From NCBI RefSeq assembly GCF_012932915.1, contig NZ_VCQU01000013.1, forward strand, positions 1-64,000: DNA of 64,000 nucleotides, written 5' to 3'. The notes under the pieces were generated by a model, which was given only the letters and a program-made list of their open reading frames with translations, made no database searches and was not told the DNA's origin. The position numbers and the translations under genes are program-made. Numbering within the stretch: position 1 is the first letter of the stretch; the number at the start of each line of letters is the position of its first letter. Below, one piece after another: positions 40,961 to 49,978 of this stretch. The DNA is from Antrihabitans stalactiti (lineage in GTDB: Bacteria > Actinomycetota > Actinomycetes > Mycobacteriales > Mycobacteriaceae).

Positions 40961-41767
40961 CCGATGTACTGATCTCGGTCGAGGAGTTGGCCTCGTCGAT
41001 CGACGAGGTCGTGCTGCTCGACGTGCGGTGGGCACTCGGCGACCCCGACGGCTATCGCCACTATCTCGAAGCGCACATCCCGGGCGCGGTCTTTGTGGAC
41101 CTCGAAACCGAGCTGGCCGACCCACCTTCGCCGGCGGCCGGGCGGCACCCCCTGCCGTCGTTGGACGCGTTGCAGGCGAGTGCGCGCGAGTGGGGGATCA
41201 ACGACGGTGATGCGGTCGTCGTGTACGACGCGACAGGCGGGATGGCAGCCGCACGCGCGTGGTGGTTGTTGCGGTGGGGAGGCCAGGCCGACGTACGCAT
41301 CCTCGACGGTGGGCTGCCTGCGTGGATTGCTGCCGGCAACCCCACTGGCGCTGGCGTGCAAGGACTTCCAGCGGTCGGCAACGTGACGCTCGAGGGTAGC
41401 GGCATGCCGACGATCGATGCAGACGGCGCGCAGTCGTGGCAAGGCGTGCTGCTGGACGCGCGGGGGGGGCGAGCGGTACCGCGGCGAGGTCGAACCGGTC
41501 GATCCCAAAGCCGGTCACATCCCTGGTGCCCGCAGCGCTCCGACCACTCAGAACATCGACAACTCAGGCAGATTCAAGTCCGAGGCGGCGCTGCGCGAAC
41601 GGTTCGCCGACATCGCCGGACCCGTAGCGGTGTATTGCGGGTCCGGCGTCACCGCGGCGCACGAAATCGCGGCGCTCGCCATCGTCGGCATCGACGCTGC
41701 GCTGTATCCGGGTTCGTGGTCGCAATGGAGCAACGACCCGACTCGGGATGTTGCGATCGGCCCTTAG
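40957..41767 (+). pseudogene. sseA: Thiosulfate/3-mercaptopyruvate sulfurtransferase, frameshifted at a G8 tract
   Basis: Two rhodanese domains. The first (residues 1-130: LLDVRWALGDPDG, GAVFVDLETELADP, GINDGDAVVVYD) reads in frame 1 from the ATG at 40957. At 41462-41469 there is a run of eight Gs; beyond it the coding frame switches. With one G fewer the protein continues [27 protein letters not shown] and ends normally with the active-site loop VAVYCGSGVTAAHE and a stop at 41765-41767, giving about 269 residues, normal for SseA. As written, the frame runs on into antisense of the next gene. Either a sequencing error, a real null allele, or slippage control. It is coupled to the macrodomain gene. 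Confidence 0.85.
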
Positions 41768-42588
41768 GCCTGCCGGGAATACGCGGACGCTCGGGAAATC
41801 TGGTCGGGGGTGGGTCGAACTCCGGTGTAGAGGTCGAATTGCTCGGCGGCCTGCAGGGCGATCACTTCGGCTCCGGTGATCACCACCTTGCTGCGCTGGA
41901 GGGCGGCAAGTACGAGCGGCGTATTCGATGGTTTGGCGACGACGTCGAACACGACTTCGGCCGCGTCGATTGCATTCTCGGTGAAGGGCCGGGCAGTCGA
42001 TTCGGGGCCGCCCTCCATGCCGATCGGCGTGGCATTGACGAGTAGCTGTGCGGGTGTGGTGAGCGACTGCGCCCACGACGCACCGTACTGCTCCGCGAGC
42101 GCTCGGCCCGCGGCGGCGTTGCGGGCAATGACCGTGCCGTTGGTGAATCCGGAGTCGTGCAGCGCCGCCACTACCGCCTTGGCCATGCCGCCGCTGCCCG
42201 CGACCGCATAGGAGAGTCCGGTGTCGACTGCGTTCTCCTGCAACAGATTCACGACAGCCTGGTAATCCGTGTTGTAGGCATGCAGCTCACCGTCTTCGTT
42301 CACGATGGTGTTGACCGACGCGATAGCGGATGCCGACGGATGCATCACGTCGAGGTATTGGATGCACTCTTCCTTGAAGGGCATCGACACCGAACAGCCA
42401 CGAATACCGAGGGCTTTCACACCGCCGATCGCTGCAGCGAGGTCGGTCGTCGTGAACGCCTTGTACAAGAAATCGAGGTCGAGTTCGTTGTACAGGTAAT
42501 TGTGAAATCGAGTGCCGATATTGCTCGGTCGCGCGGCCAGCGAGATGCACAGGGTGGTGTCTTTACCGATCAATCGGGAGTGGTCCAC
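41764..42588 (-). CDS. Shikimate 5-dehydrogenase-like protein (AroE paralogue)
   Basis: 274 residues from a GTG (VDHSRLIGKDTTLCISLAARPSNIGTRFHNYLYNELDLDFLYKA, outline only). Substrate-binding N-domain and NADP-binding C-domain with AVAGSGGMAKAVVAAL at about 140-155 and NATPIGM. The catalytic Lys of AroE is visible in SVSMPFKEECIQ. The N-terminal SLAARPSN replaces the Ser-x-Ser pocket of true AroE, so it may be the HI0607-like paralogue with reduced shikimate activity. No other aromatic-pathway genes are near. Its stop overlaps the rhodanese stop (convergent). Confidence 0.85.
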   Translation of the reverse strand: MDHSRLIGKDTTLCISLAARPSNIGTRFHNYLYNELDLDFLYKAFTTTDLAAAIGGVKALGIRGCSVSMPFKEECIQYLDVMHPSASAIASVNTIVNEDGELHAYNTDYQAVVNLLQENAVDTGLSYAVAGSGGMAKAVVAALHDSGFTNGTVIARNAAAGRALAEQYGASWAQSLTTPAQLLVNATPIGMEGGPESTARPFTENAIDAAEVVFDVVAKPSNTPLVLAALQRSKVVITGAEVIALQAAEQFDLYTGVRPTPDQISRASAYSRQA

Positions 42589-42602
42589 GTCCCTACGGTA
42601 GT

Positions 42603-43316
42603 TCAGCTGCAGCCCTTTGCAATGCGGGTGAGTACCCGCCGGTCGTCCGACGTGATCGGCAGTTGGTACTGGACTGCGACGGTCAGATACTTCCCAGCGT
42701 AAAAGCAGTGGTAGGCGCCGGCGGGCGGCAGCCAATCAGCAGGTGTGCGATCGCCTTTCGCCTGGTTGATCGCGCCCGAGACCGCTAGCAAGTTGTACTG
42801 GACATCGTTCGCGAACCGCATTCTGCGGTCCAACGGCCAGGTGGACGCGCCCATGTCCCAGGCCGCAGCAAGCGGATAGACGTGGTCGATCTGGACGTCG
42901 CCGGCGCTGGCTTTGGCGAACTGTGCGTTTTCGCCCGAGTACGGGTCGGCGAGCTTGCCTGCGAGGACGACGCAGTTGTGCGTGCCCGGCCGAAATTCGA
43001 CCGCGGTGAGTTGTGCGGCAAGAACGTTGTTGCGGGTGTCGCAGCCGTCGTGACCGCCTGGGGCATCGGTGTCGTCGGTCCATGCCGGACCGAATACGCA
43101 GCTCTTCCCGCTCTGGCAGCTGCGTTCGTAGCCGCCGGGGTGCGGACGTTTGGGGACTTCGGTGACACGGGTGAGCAACTCCTCCAGCTGCGCACGCAGC
43201 GGACTGCCTGGGGCGGGTGGTTCGACGCGCCGTGCAATGACCGTGCAACCGCCGAATACGAGCAGCAGAACGCACCAACCCGCGATCCACATTCGACGCT
43301 TCGACGCGTCCCTCAT
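42603..43316 (-). CDS. Secreted HNH-type nuclease (DUF1524 family)
   Basis: 237 residues. The N-terminus IAGWCVLLLVFGGCTVI is a lipoprotein-type signal with possible lipidation at Cys24, so the protein is outside the membrane. The catalytic core reads VQIDHVYPLAAAWDMG at about 143-158 followed by FANDVQYNLLAVSGAINQAKGD, the HNH/beta-beta-alpha-metal order of DUF1524 (D-H ... N ... N-x-x-K). Several Cys pairs (CQSGKSC, CDTRNNV) suggest disulfides, as expected for an exported enzyme. It may scavenge DNA or act on competitors. A Met 18 codons upstream is an alternative start. Divergent from the SNF2 gene. Confidence 0.8.
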   Translation of the reverse strand: MRDASKRRMWIAGWCVLLLVFGGCTVIARRVEPPAPGSPLRAQLEELLTRVTEVPKRPHPGGYERSCQSGKSCVFGPAWTDDTDAPGGHDGCDTRNNVLAAQLTAVEFRPGTHNCVVLAGKLADPYSGENAQFAKASAGDVQIDHVYPLAAAWDMGASTWPLDRRMRFANDVQYNLLAVSGAINQAKGDRTPADWLPPAGAYHCFYAGKYLTVAVQYQLPITSDDRRVLTRIAKGCS

Positions 43317-43335
43317 CGGCTGAGCCCCCTTTGCA

Positions 43336-46185
43336 GTGAGCACAGTCTGCATGACGCCACCGACAGGCTCTGGGCGAGCGTGGTTGGATGGTTCGATGCT
43401 GCATGGGCTCTGGTCACCGGGGGCCGGCCTGCTGCTGTGGCGCGACGAAGTCGACGACATCGTTGCAGACCGAGCGCTCGCGCACATTTCACGAACGGGC
43501 AAGTTTCGCCGCCGTATCGATGTGCTGCGGCCAACCGCGGACGGTGTGACGACGGTCGGCATGTTGGCGCAGGCATGTGCGCCTGCATCGGCTGCGGACC
43601 TGCTCTTGGCGTCGCATTCGGACGGCGGACTCGCGGGCGATCTGCGCTATCTACGCCACGTCGCCCGCGGCATCGACAGATGGGTCCGGGCTGGGCGGAT
43701 GGTGCCCGAGGTCTATCGCGCCGAAGGGGAGTGGTGGCCGCGCTGGCGCCTTCTCGGCGGCGAGCGACAGCGCGCGTGGCTTGCCGAGTTGGCTGCGGCG
43801 ATGCCGTCGGTACAGCGTGCTCAGGGGCCCGCAGCGAAGGTCCTTGCGGATATGGTCGCCGAACTCACCGACCCGATTGCGCGGCTGGCCCTCGGACCGG
43901 CCGACGGGTCGACGCCGTTGGTCGAGGCGCTGCTGTCCGGGGATTCGCTCGACCAGGGCTCCCAGAAGCTCTCGAACGTCCTCGAAGAATGGCGCGGCTC
44001 ACTGACCGTCGAAGAACCGGAGCTCGTGCTGCGCCTGCTCGAACCCGACGACGACGAACTCGTCGACTCGACGGAAGCGTTGTGGCGCCTCGAGGTCTGC
44101 CTGCGGCCCGAAGGTGAAGCCCCGAAACCGGTTCCGGTCAATCGCGTCGATCCGAACCTCCTGCGGATCGGCATACGAAAACTGGGTGAGGCGATGGCCG
44201 CGTACCCGCGGCTGCGCGACGTACCCACGGACCCACAGACTCTCGACCTCTTGCTGCCCACCGAAGTGGTGACCGACCTCGTCGCGCACGGTGCTGCCGA
44301 GCTGGCGGCGAAAGGCTTCAGCCTGCTGCTGCCCCGGGCCTGGAGTGTGGCGGCGCCCTCGCTGCGGTTGTCCGTGAGCGCTCCGGTTGCGGTCGGTGCG
44401 ACGCATTCGTCGGTCGGCATGAACGAACTCGTCTCCTACAAATGGGAACTCGCCCTCGGTGATGCCGTGCTCACCGCTGAGGAGATGGCCCGGCTCTCGC
44501 GTGCGAAAGGCGACCTCGTCCGGCTGCGGGGACATTGGGTCCAGGCCGATCATCGTGCCCTGGTCAAGGCCGCGAAATACGTTGCCGTGCATTCCGTCGA
44601 AGACGGGACGCTCGGTGACCTTTTCGCCGCGTTCGGCTCGTCGGAGCCACCACCCGTGCCAGTCGAAGAGATTTCTGCGACGGGATGGGTTGGGGTGCTG
44701 CTGGATTCGACGGCCAGCCCGGTCGAGATTCCGGTGCCAGACGGACTCGATGCGACGCTGCGGCCATACCAGCGCCGCGGCCTGGACTGGCTTGCCTTCA
44801 TGAGCCGGCTCGGCCTCGGGGCCGTGCTCGCCGACGATATGGGCCTCGGCAAGACCGTCCAGGTGCTGTCGCTGCTCGCGCATGAGAAGGCAACGACCCC
44901 AACGTTGTTGGTGTGCCCCATGTCGGTCGTCGGTAACTGGCAACGTGAGGCGGCGAGGTTCGTCCCAGGGCTGCGGGTGTTGGTCCACCACGGTCCGAGC
45001 AGGCTGTCCGGAGCCGCCTTGAAGGAGGTGGTCGCAGCATCGGACCTGGTGGTGACCACCTATGCTCTGCTTGCGAAAGACAATGCTCAACTGAGCGAAA
45101 TGAGCTGGGACCGAGTCGTTCTCGACGAGGCGCAGCACATCAAGAATTCGGCGACCGCGCAGGCCAGGGCCGCGCGGGCTGTGCCTGCGCGGCATCGGAT
45201 CGCGTTGACCGGCACACCGGTCGAGAATCGGCTCGAGGAGTTGCGGTCGATCCTCGACTTCGCCAATCACAAGATGCTCGGCACACCGCAACAGTTTCGC
45301 GCACGCTTCGCTGTGCCGATCGAACGCGAACACGACGAGGCCGCTGCGTCGCGATTGCGCACGATCGCAGCGCCTTTCGTGTTGCGACGGGTCAAGACCG
45401 ATCCGTCGGTGATCTCGGATCTGCCCGAGAAGTTCGAGATGACGGTCCGGGCGAATCTGAGCGCCGAGCAAGCGTCGCTCTACAAGGCGGTCGTCGACGA
45501 GATGTTGCGCCAGATCGACGAGTCGGAGGGAATCGGTCGCAAGGGCGCTGTCCTTGCCGCGCTCACGCGGTTGAAGCAGGTCTGCAACCATCCCGCGCAC
45601 TTCCTTGCCGACGGATCTGGCGTTCTGCGACGCGGGCAGCATCGGTCCGGCAAGCTCGGCTTGGTCGAGGACATTCTGGACACTGTCATCGCCGATGACG
45701 AGAAAGCGTTGCTGTTCACCCAGTTTCGGGCGTTCGGTGAGCTGGTCGCGCCGTATCTGCGCGAGCGGTTCGGCGCCGAGGTGCCGTTCCTACACGGCGG
45801 GGTACCGAAGTCCGCGCGCGACCGCATGGTCGACGAGTTTCAGGGCGACGGCGGCCCGCCGCTGATGTTGTTGTCGCTCAAGGCCGGTGGTACTGGGCTC
45901 AACCTCACCGCCGCGAACCACGTTGTGCACCTGGACCGGTGGTGGAACCCCGCGGTGGAGAACCAAGCCACGGACCGTGCCTTCAGGATCGGGCAACGCA
46001 AGAATGTGCAGGTCCGCAAGCTGGTCTGCGTCGGGACTGTCGAGGAGCGGATCGACGCGATGCTGACCAGCAAGAAGGAACTCGCCGACCTTGCTGTCGG
46101 AACGGGCGAGAATTGGGTGACCGAAATGAGCACCGACCAACTGCGTGAGTTGCTGAGTCTCGGCGATGAGGCGGTGGGCGAATGA
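43336..46185 (+). CDS. SNF2-family DEAD/DEAH helicase (HelZ-like)
   Basis: 949 residues from a GTG; an ATG at residue 21 (MLHGLWSPG) matches the start I know from relatives and may be right. The N-terminal 450 residues hold the bacterial SNF2-associated region. The motor follows: Walker A DDMGLGKT at about 499-506, DEAQ box as LDEAQHIKN at about 596-604, TGTPVENRLEEL, then the second half with FTQFRAFGEL, LSLKAGGTGLNLTAANHVVHLDRWWNPA and QATDRAFRIGQ. It is an ATP-driven DNA translocase. The SWIM-domain gene follows with a 4-bp overlap. Confidence 0.93.
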   Translation: MSTVCMTPPTGSGRAWLDGSMLHGLWSPGAGLLLWRDEVDDIVADRALAHISRTGKFRRRIDVLRPTADGVTTVGMLAQACAPASAADLLLASHSDGGLAGDLRYLRHVARGIDRWVRAGRMVPEVYRAEGEWWPRWRLLGGERQRAWLAELAAAMPSVQRAQGPAAKVLADMVAELTDPIARLALGPADGSTPLVEALLSGDSLDQGSQKLSNVLEEWRGSLTVEEPELVLRLLEPDDDELVDSTEALWRLEVCLRPEGEAPKPVPVNRVDPNLLRIGIRKLGEAMAAYPRLRDVPTDPQTLDLLLPTEVVTDLVAHGAAELAAKGFSLLLPRAWSVAAPSLRLSVSAPVAVGATHSSVGMNELVSYKWELALGDAVLTAEEMARLSRAKGDLVRLRGHWVQADHRALVKAAKYVAVHSVEDGTLGDLFAAFGSSEPPPVPVEEISATGWVGVLLDSTASPVEIPVPDGLDATLRPYQRRGLDWLAFMSRLGLGAVLADDMGLGKTVQVLSLLAHEKATTPTLLVCPMSVVGNWQREAARFVPGLRVLVHHGPSRLSGAALKEVVAASDLVVTTYALLAKDNAQLSEMSWDRVVLDEAQHIKNSATAQARAARAVPARHRIALTGTPVENRLEELRSILDFANHKMLGTPQQFRARFAVPIEREHDEAAASRLRTIAAPFVLRRVKTDPSVISDLPEKFEMTVRANLSAEQASLYKAVVDEMLRQIDESEGIGRKGAVLAALTRLKQVCNHPAHFLADGSGVLRRGQHRSGKLGLVEDILDTVIADDEKALLFTQFRAFGELVAPYLRERFGAEVPFLHGGVPKSARDRMVDEFQGDGGPPLMLLSLKAGGTGLNLTAANHVVHLDRWWNPAVENQATDRAFRIGQRKNVQVRKLVCVGTVEERIDAMLTSKKELADLAVGTGENWVTEMSTDQLRELLSLGDEAVGE

Positions 46186-46955
46186 GTCCGGGCCGCGGGC
46201 GTAATTTTCGCCAGTACGGGCAACGTCGTCCCGTCATCGGCGGTGTCGAGGCACGCACTCGCCGTGGCGCATTCGGCAAGACGTGGTGGGGTCGTGCGTT
46301 GATCGACTCGGTCGAGGCGCTGGCGGATGCGGGCCGACTGACCCGCGGTCGGACGTATGCGCGTGCGGGGCAGGTCGTGTCGTTCCAGGTCGGGGCGGGC
46401 GAGGTCAACGCTGAGGTGCAAGGTAGCCAGCCGCAACCGTTTTCGTCGACGTTCGTCATTACACCGCTCGATGCTGACGCGGTCCGCGAGGTGGTCGACA
46501 CGATCCGCGCGACGCCAGGCATGCTCGCGGAGATCGTCTCCGGTTCGGTGCCGAAGGAACTGGGTCCGTTGCTGTTGCCGCAGCGCGCGAGTGAGCTCGA
46601 CTTCGAATGCACCTGCCCCGATTCGGGTTGGCCGTGCAAGCACGTCGCTGCCGTCGCGTACCTGACCGCCGAGCATCTCGACGAGCGCCCCCTCGATATT
46701 CTGCTGTTGCGTGGCATCGAACTCGACGCGTTGATCAGCGGAGTCGAAAGCGAACCAGCTTGGGATGCAAGCGATCTCTACGGCGACCGCATCGAGCTGC
46801 CAGCGCTACCGACGGTCGAGCGGCGACCGGCGATCGACGACCTCGACACAATGCTGCTGCGCCGCGCAATGCGGTTGGTGTCGGAGGACGAAAAGGTCGT
46901 CGCTCAGGCGGTCCGCGAGTTGACGAGGCTCTACGACGGTCTCACCCAGTCGTGA
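46182..46955 (+). CDS. SWIM zinc-finger protein, partner of the SNF2 helicase
   Basis: 257 residues. FGKTWWGRALIDSVEALADAGRLTRGRTYARAGQV starts the conserved region, and the SWIM motif C-x-C-x(n)-C-x-H is present as CTCPDSGWPCKHVAA at about 144-158. SWIM domains bind DNA or proteins and are regularly encoded next to bacterial SNF2 helicases. Overlap with the helicase stop (ATGA) supports a joint complex. The stop codon lies inside a 19-bp perfect hairpin. Confidence 0.9.
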   Translation: MSPGRGRNFRQYGQRRPVIGGVEARTRRGAFGKTWWGRALIDSVEALADAGRLTRGRTYARAGQVVSFQVGAGEVNAEVQGSQPQPFSSTFVITPLDADAVREVVDTIRATPGMLAEIVSGSVPKELGPLLLPQRASELDFECTCPDSGWPCKHVAAVAYLTAEHLDERPLDILLLRGIELDALISGVESEPAWDASDLYGDRIELPALPTVERRPAIDDLDTMLLRRAMRLVSEDEKVVAQAVRELTRLYDGLTQS

Positions 46956-46992
46956 GTCTTTTAGGAGTCTATGGACTCCTAAAAGACTCACG
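46951..46992. terminator. Perfect 19-bp bidirectional terminator hairpin carrying both stop codons
   Basis: Left arm 46951-46969 (CGTGAGTCTTTTAGGAGTC) and right arm 46974-46992 pair at all 19 positions around a TATG loop. The TGA stop of the SWIM gene is at 46953-46955 and, by symmetry, the TGA stop of the convergent metallo-hydrolase gene is at 46988-46990. The TTTT/AAAA within the stem gives AT-rich steps on both strands. Confidence 0.85.
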
Positions 46993-47770
46993 AGGAAATG
47001 TGCAGCGGTTCGCCTGCGACCAGCCAATGGACGCGATCGCCGATACCGGCATCCGCGAATTCGGCCTCCGCGACATCGCGGCCTTGGCGGAAGTGTGTCC
47101 AGCCCTCGTAGTGGACGGGAAGGATCGTCTTCAGGTCGAATTCCCTTGCAACGCGGACGGCTTCGGCTGCGTTCATGGTGTAACGGATCGGTCCCGAGAG
47201 GTACGGGAAACGCACGCCGCCGATGTGGAGCAAGGCGGTTCCGATGTTGTAGCGCGTCGCGATTTCGGAGACCCCGTCGAAATAGACGGTGTCGCCGGTG
47301 ATCCACACCGGACCGTGTTCTTGGCCGTCCCATTCGAGCAGGAATCCGATGACCTGCCCGACGATCGGTCTGCTCAGGGGCGGTCCGTGCCTGCCGGGCG
47401 TTGCGGTGATGCGGACCTGTGTGCCTGCGTTGTCGACCGTCGTCGTCGCCCACGGTTCGAGTCCGACCGCATTGCCGCCCAGACGTTTTGCGGCAGAAGT
47501 GGTCGTGACGACCTTGCCCGCGGCTGGTAGGACGGTCCGGCCCACGTCGTCGAGATTGTCGGCATGGCCGTCGTGACTGAGCAGAACGGCATCGATCCGC
47601 CCGATGTCGCCCACTGCGATTGCCGGAGCCACCACTTTGCGCGAAAACGTTCCCCAGCCGAAGTGATACAGCTTGCCCGGTGGATCGAACGTCGGGTCGG
47701 TGAGAATGCGGACCCCGCCGATTTCGAGCAGCGCGGTCGGTCCGCCGATGTGAGTCACGGAGAAGTCCAT
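46988..47770 (-). CDS. MBL-fold metallo-hydrolase (UlaG-like)
   Basis: 260 residues. N-terminal THIGGPTALLEIGGVRILTDPTFD is the UlaG-type opening. The metal motif reads SHDGHADNLDD at about 65-75, where the last His of the common H-x-H-x-D-H is Asn, so one metal site may be altered. Later ligands: TPGRHGPP, WITGDTVYFDG and LPVHYEGWTHF. Substrate unknown; relatives include lactonases and phosphodiesterases. No signal peptide. Confidence 0.87.
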   Translation of the reverse strand: MDFSVTHIGGPTALLEIGGVRILTDPTFDPPGKLYHFGWGTFSRKVVAPAIAVGDIGRIDAVLLSHDGHADNLDDVGRTVLPAAGKVVTTTSAAKRLGGNAVGLEPWATTTVDNAGTQVRITATPGRHGPPLSRPIVGQVIGFLLEWDGQEHGPVWITGDTVYFDGVSEIATRYNIGTALLHIGGVRFPYLSGPIRYTMNAAEAVRVAREFDLKTILPVHYEGWTHFRQGRDVAEAEFADAGIGDRVHWLVAGEPLHISS

Positions 47771-47786
47771 GCCGCCAGTATCACAG

Positions 47787-48845
47787 TCAGGGGAAGGGGG
47801 TCTTCGGTATTCCAGCGACTTCCATTGGACTGGGGGAGACGTCGTTGTGTGCGGGCTCGTCGGTCGACCGGTTTCCCAGCATCAGTCCGGCAATCGTGGC
47901 GGCGAGGACGCCGGTGACGGCGACGGCAGCGAAGATCTTGCGGCGCGAGACCGCTGTGCCTGGCGGCGCTGACGCTCCGATGGCACGAGCGACTCGGATC
48001 ACTCGGGCTGGGCGATCGCCGGCGAGGGCGACGGCGCCGCGAGCCGAGACGACTTCGGGATCGGCCTCGCTGATCGTCGGGAGATCCAGTGTGGAATTTA
48101 GCCATTCCTCGACGAGAGGGTTGCGTGTGCAGCCACCGAGGAGCACGACGGCTTCGGGGGTATCGCCGGACTCTTCCAGCAAGTGCCGGACGAACGACGC
48201 GGAGTCGTGGATCCCGGCCGATTGTAGATAGGCGATGTCGCTGCGGGTCAACACCATTCGGTTGCCGGTCACCGGATCTGCTGCGGTGATGATGCGATCG
48301 GAACTGAGTGCCTCTTTGTGCTGCCGGCAGGTCGCGACGTCGGAGGCGATGCCGACGTGAGCGAGGTGGTGGTGAATCTGGGCGTCGTACTCGTCGCCGC
48401 CTAGGACCGTACTGCGCCGGGTTCGGATCGGCGTTCCAGAGACGCAATCGGCAAGTGTGAGAGTGAGTCCCGAGCTGCCGAGGTCGTAGAGGACGACGGT
48501 CCCGGCTTTCGGGAGCCGGCCCGTAAAGCGCAGATAGCGCATCTGCGCGGTCGATTCCTTCACCAGACGGGTTGGGGTTGCGCCGGGTATCGGCACCGAC
48601 GACTTGATCGACTCGGCATGCATGTCACAGCGGTAGGTGACTGCGATGGCAGTGATCAACTCGCCACGTTCGGCGGCCGCGGAGTGCATCGCATCGATTA
48701 CCGCAGCGACCGGTTCGCCGACCGATGCGCCGGGCCGGCGCGCGACGACGCACTGGTCGATCGGATGCTGATGAGGCTGATCCGAGTGGGCGAGGATCGC
48801 GCGGGCGCCGCTCGAGCCCGCTGAAACGCCCAGCACCAGCACCAT
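47787..48845 (-). CDS. Hsp70-like (actin-fold) protein with C-terminal membrane anchor
   Basis: 352 residues. Actin/Hsp70 ATPase motifs: VLGVSAGSSGARAI (phosphate 1), TVVLYDLGSSGLTLTL (phosphate 2) and AVVLLGGCTRNPLVEEWL (adenosine). It lacks the DnaK peptide-binding domain. After the ATPase domain a single membrane helix at about 303-324 (FAAVAVTGVLAATIAGLML) and a short Ser/Pro tail follow, so the ATPase sits in the cytosol and the tail outside. Such proteins are frequent in mycobacteria; their role is unknown. Confidence 0.78.
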   Translation of the reverse strand: MVLVLGVSAGSSGARAILAHSDQPHQHPIDQCVVARRPGASVGEPVAAVIDAMHSAAAERGELITAIAVTYRCDMHAESIKSSVPIPGATPTRLVKESTAQMRYLRFTGRLPKAGTVVLYDLGSSGLTLTLADCVSGTPIRTRRSTVLGGDEYDAQIHHHLAHVGIASDVATCRQHKEALSSDRIITAADPVTGNRMVLTRSDIAYLQSAGIHDSASFVRHLLEESGDTPEAVVLLGGCTRNPLVEEWLNSTLDLPTISEADPEVVSARGAVALAGDRPARVIRVARAIGASAPPGTAVSRRKIFAAVAVTGVLAATIAGLMLGNRSTDEPAHNDVSPSPMEVAGIPKTPFP

Positions 48846-49093
48846 GGGTCAGATTGTGAACCTTCCGGTCCGAGAATCCAAGACACGAACGATCTCGAGG
48901 ACGCCTGGCTGGACACCATCAGTCACACCAGTCACACTCGTCACAGCTGAGATTTGCTAACAGATCGGTAAGGAGTCGGTATCAGTGTCATGTCCGGGGG
49001 AACTACTTCCATGTAATTCCGAATAGCATTCCCCCGTACCCAGCACGAAAACCTGTTCCTGCCCGTCTGATTCGCCACTATCGGAAAGATACG

Positions 49094-49978
49094 ATGACCA
49101 ATAATGAGAGAAGGGCGCTGCGCCCCCTCGTGCGAATTGCTGCTATCGCCTTCGTCGGCGTCGGTATGTCCTTCACCTCCGGGGGATTGGCGGCCGCAGA
49201 CGGCGGGCAGAACGTTGCACCCGCGCCAGTTGCGCCCATGCCAGTACAGACCTACGCCTGCGCGGCGGCCGAGGAGTCGGCCAAGGCGGCGGACGCTGCA
49301 CAGATAGCGAAGAACACCGCAGACCAGAAGGCCACCGAAGCTGCGAGGAATGCCACCGCGACGCGGACTGCCGCAACCAGCGGGTTGGCCGAGCACGTCC
49401 CGTACGAGAAGCAAGCCGTCCTCGACGCGGCTGCGACCAAGGCGTGGAACGAAAATCAGGCTGCGATCGAGACCGCGCGGACCGCGACCGACAACTTGAA
49501 CGCTGCCAACATCAAGGCCGCGGAACTCAAGTCGTGCGCACCGGCTGGGCCGTACTCGATCCCGGCCCTCGCTCCGGTCGGTGTCTTGCCGCCCGCGGTC
49601 GCGGCATTGGCACCACTCGTGCCTGCCCTCGCACCCGTTGTGCCCGCCGTCCCGGCCGCGATTCCCGCGACTGTTCCCGACGTTCCGATGGTCGGCGGAC
49701 TAGGCAACCAGACGGACACGCCCGTCGCAGGTCTCGGTTCGGCGAAGGCGGGTGTCGATACTCCGGCCGCTGAAGTGCTCACCGGACGCAATCCGAGCGA
49801 TGTATTGATCGGCGCGACAACCGAATTGCTGCGCTGGGCAGTAGGCATCGGCGGAATTCTCTTGGTCGTGTTCGGCACCCAGTGGGCACTCGTGCGGCGA
49901 CGCGCGGTGGCTTCGGGTGAGGCGCCGTCAACCGACTTGCTGGGAGCCGTGCGCCACTGGCTTGGACGGCGTGGGTAA
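49094..49978 (+). CDS. Secreted, membrane-anchored coiled-coil surface protein
   Basis: 294 residues. Signal peptide at about 10-35 (VRIAAIAFVGVGMSFTSGGLAAADG). Residues about 52-148 form a long Ala-rich coiled coil (heptads such as EESAKAADAAQIAKNTADQKATEAARNA, outline), bounded by Cys55 and a Cys in AAELKSCAP that could close a disulfide. Then a Pro/Val-rich spacer (about 150-200) and a C-terminal membrane helix at about 252-270 (WAVGIGGILLVVFGTQWAL) followed by a basic tail VRRR. No LPxTG is present before the helix. It overlaps the downstream sortase gene by 8 bp, so it is the obvious sortase partner. Confidence 0.8.
   Translation: MTNNERRALRPLVRIAAIAFVGVGMSFTSGGLAAADGGQNVAPAPVAPMPVQTYACAAAEESAKAADAAQIAKNTADQKATEAARNATATRTAATSGLAEHVPYEKQAVLDAAATKAWNENQAAIETARTATDNLNAANIKAAELKSCAPAGPYSIPALAPVGVLPPAVAALAPLVPALAPVVPAVPAAIPATVPDVPMVGGLGNQTDTPVAGLGSAKAGVDTPAAEVLTGRNPSDVLIGATTELLRWAVGIGGILLVVFGTQWALVRRRAVASGEAPSTDLLGAVRHWLGRRG

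Noticed and set aside
40957-42045. A single 362-residue plus-strand protein covering rhodanese and beyond
   Set aside because: After the G8 tract the sequence is low-complexity Arg-rich and then runs antisense to the shikimate-dehydrogenase-like gene; the frameshift explanation restores a normal rhodanese.
48846-49093. Tandem GTCACA units near 48920-48950 as an iteron or CRISPR-like array
   Set aside because: Only about three short, irregular copies; too few and too variable, probably chance.
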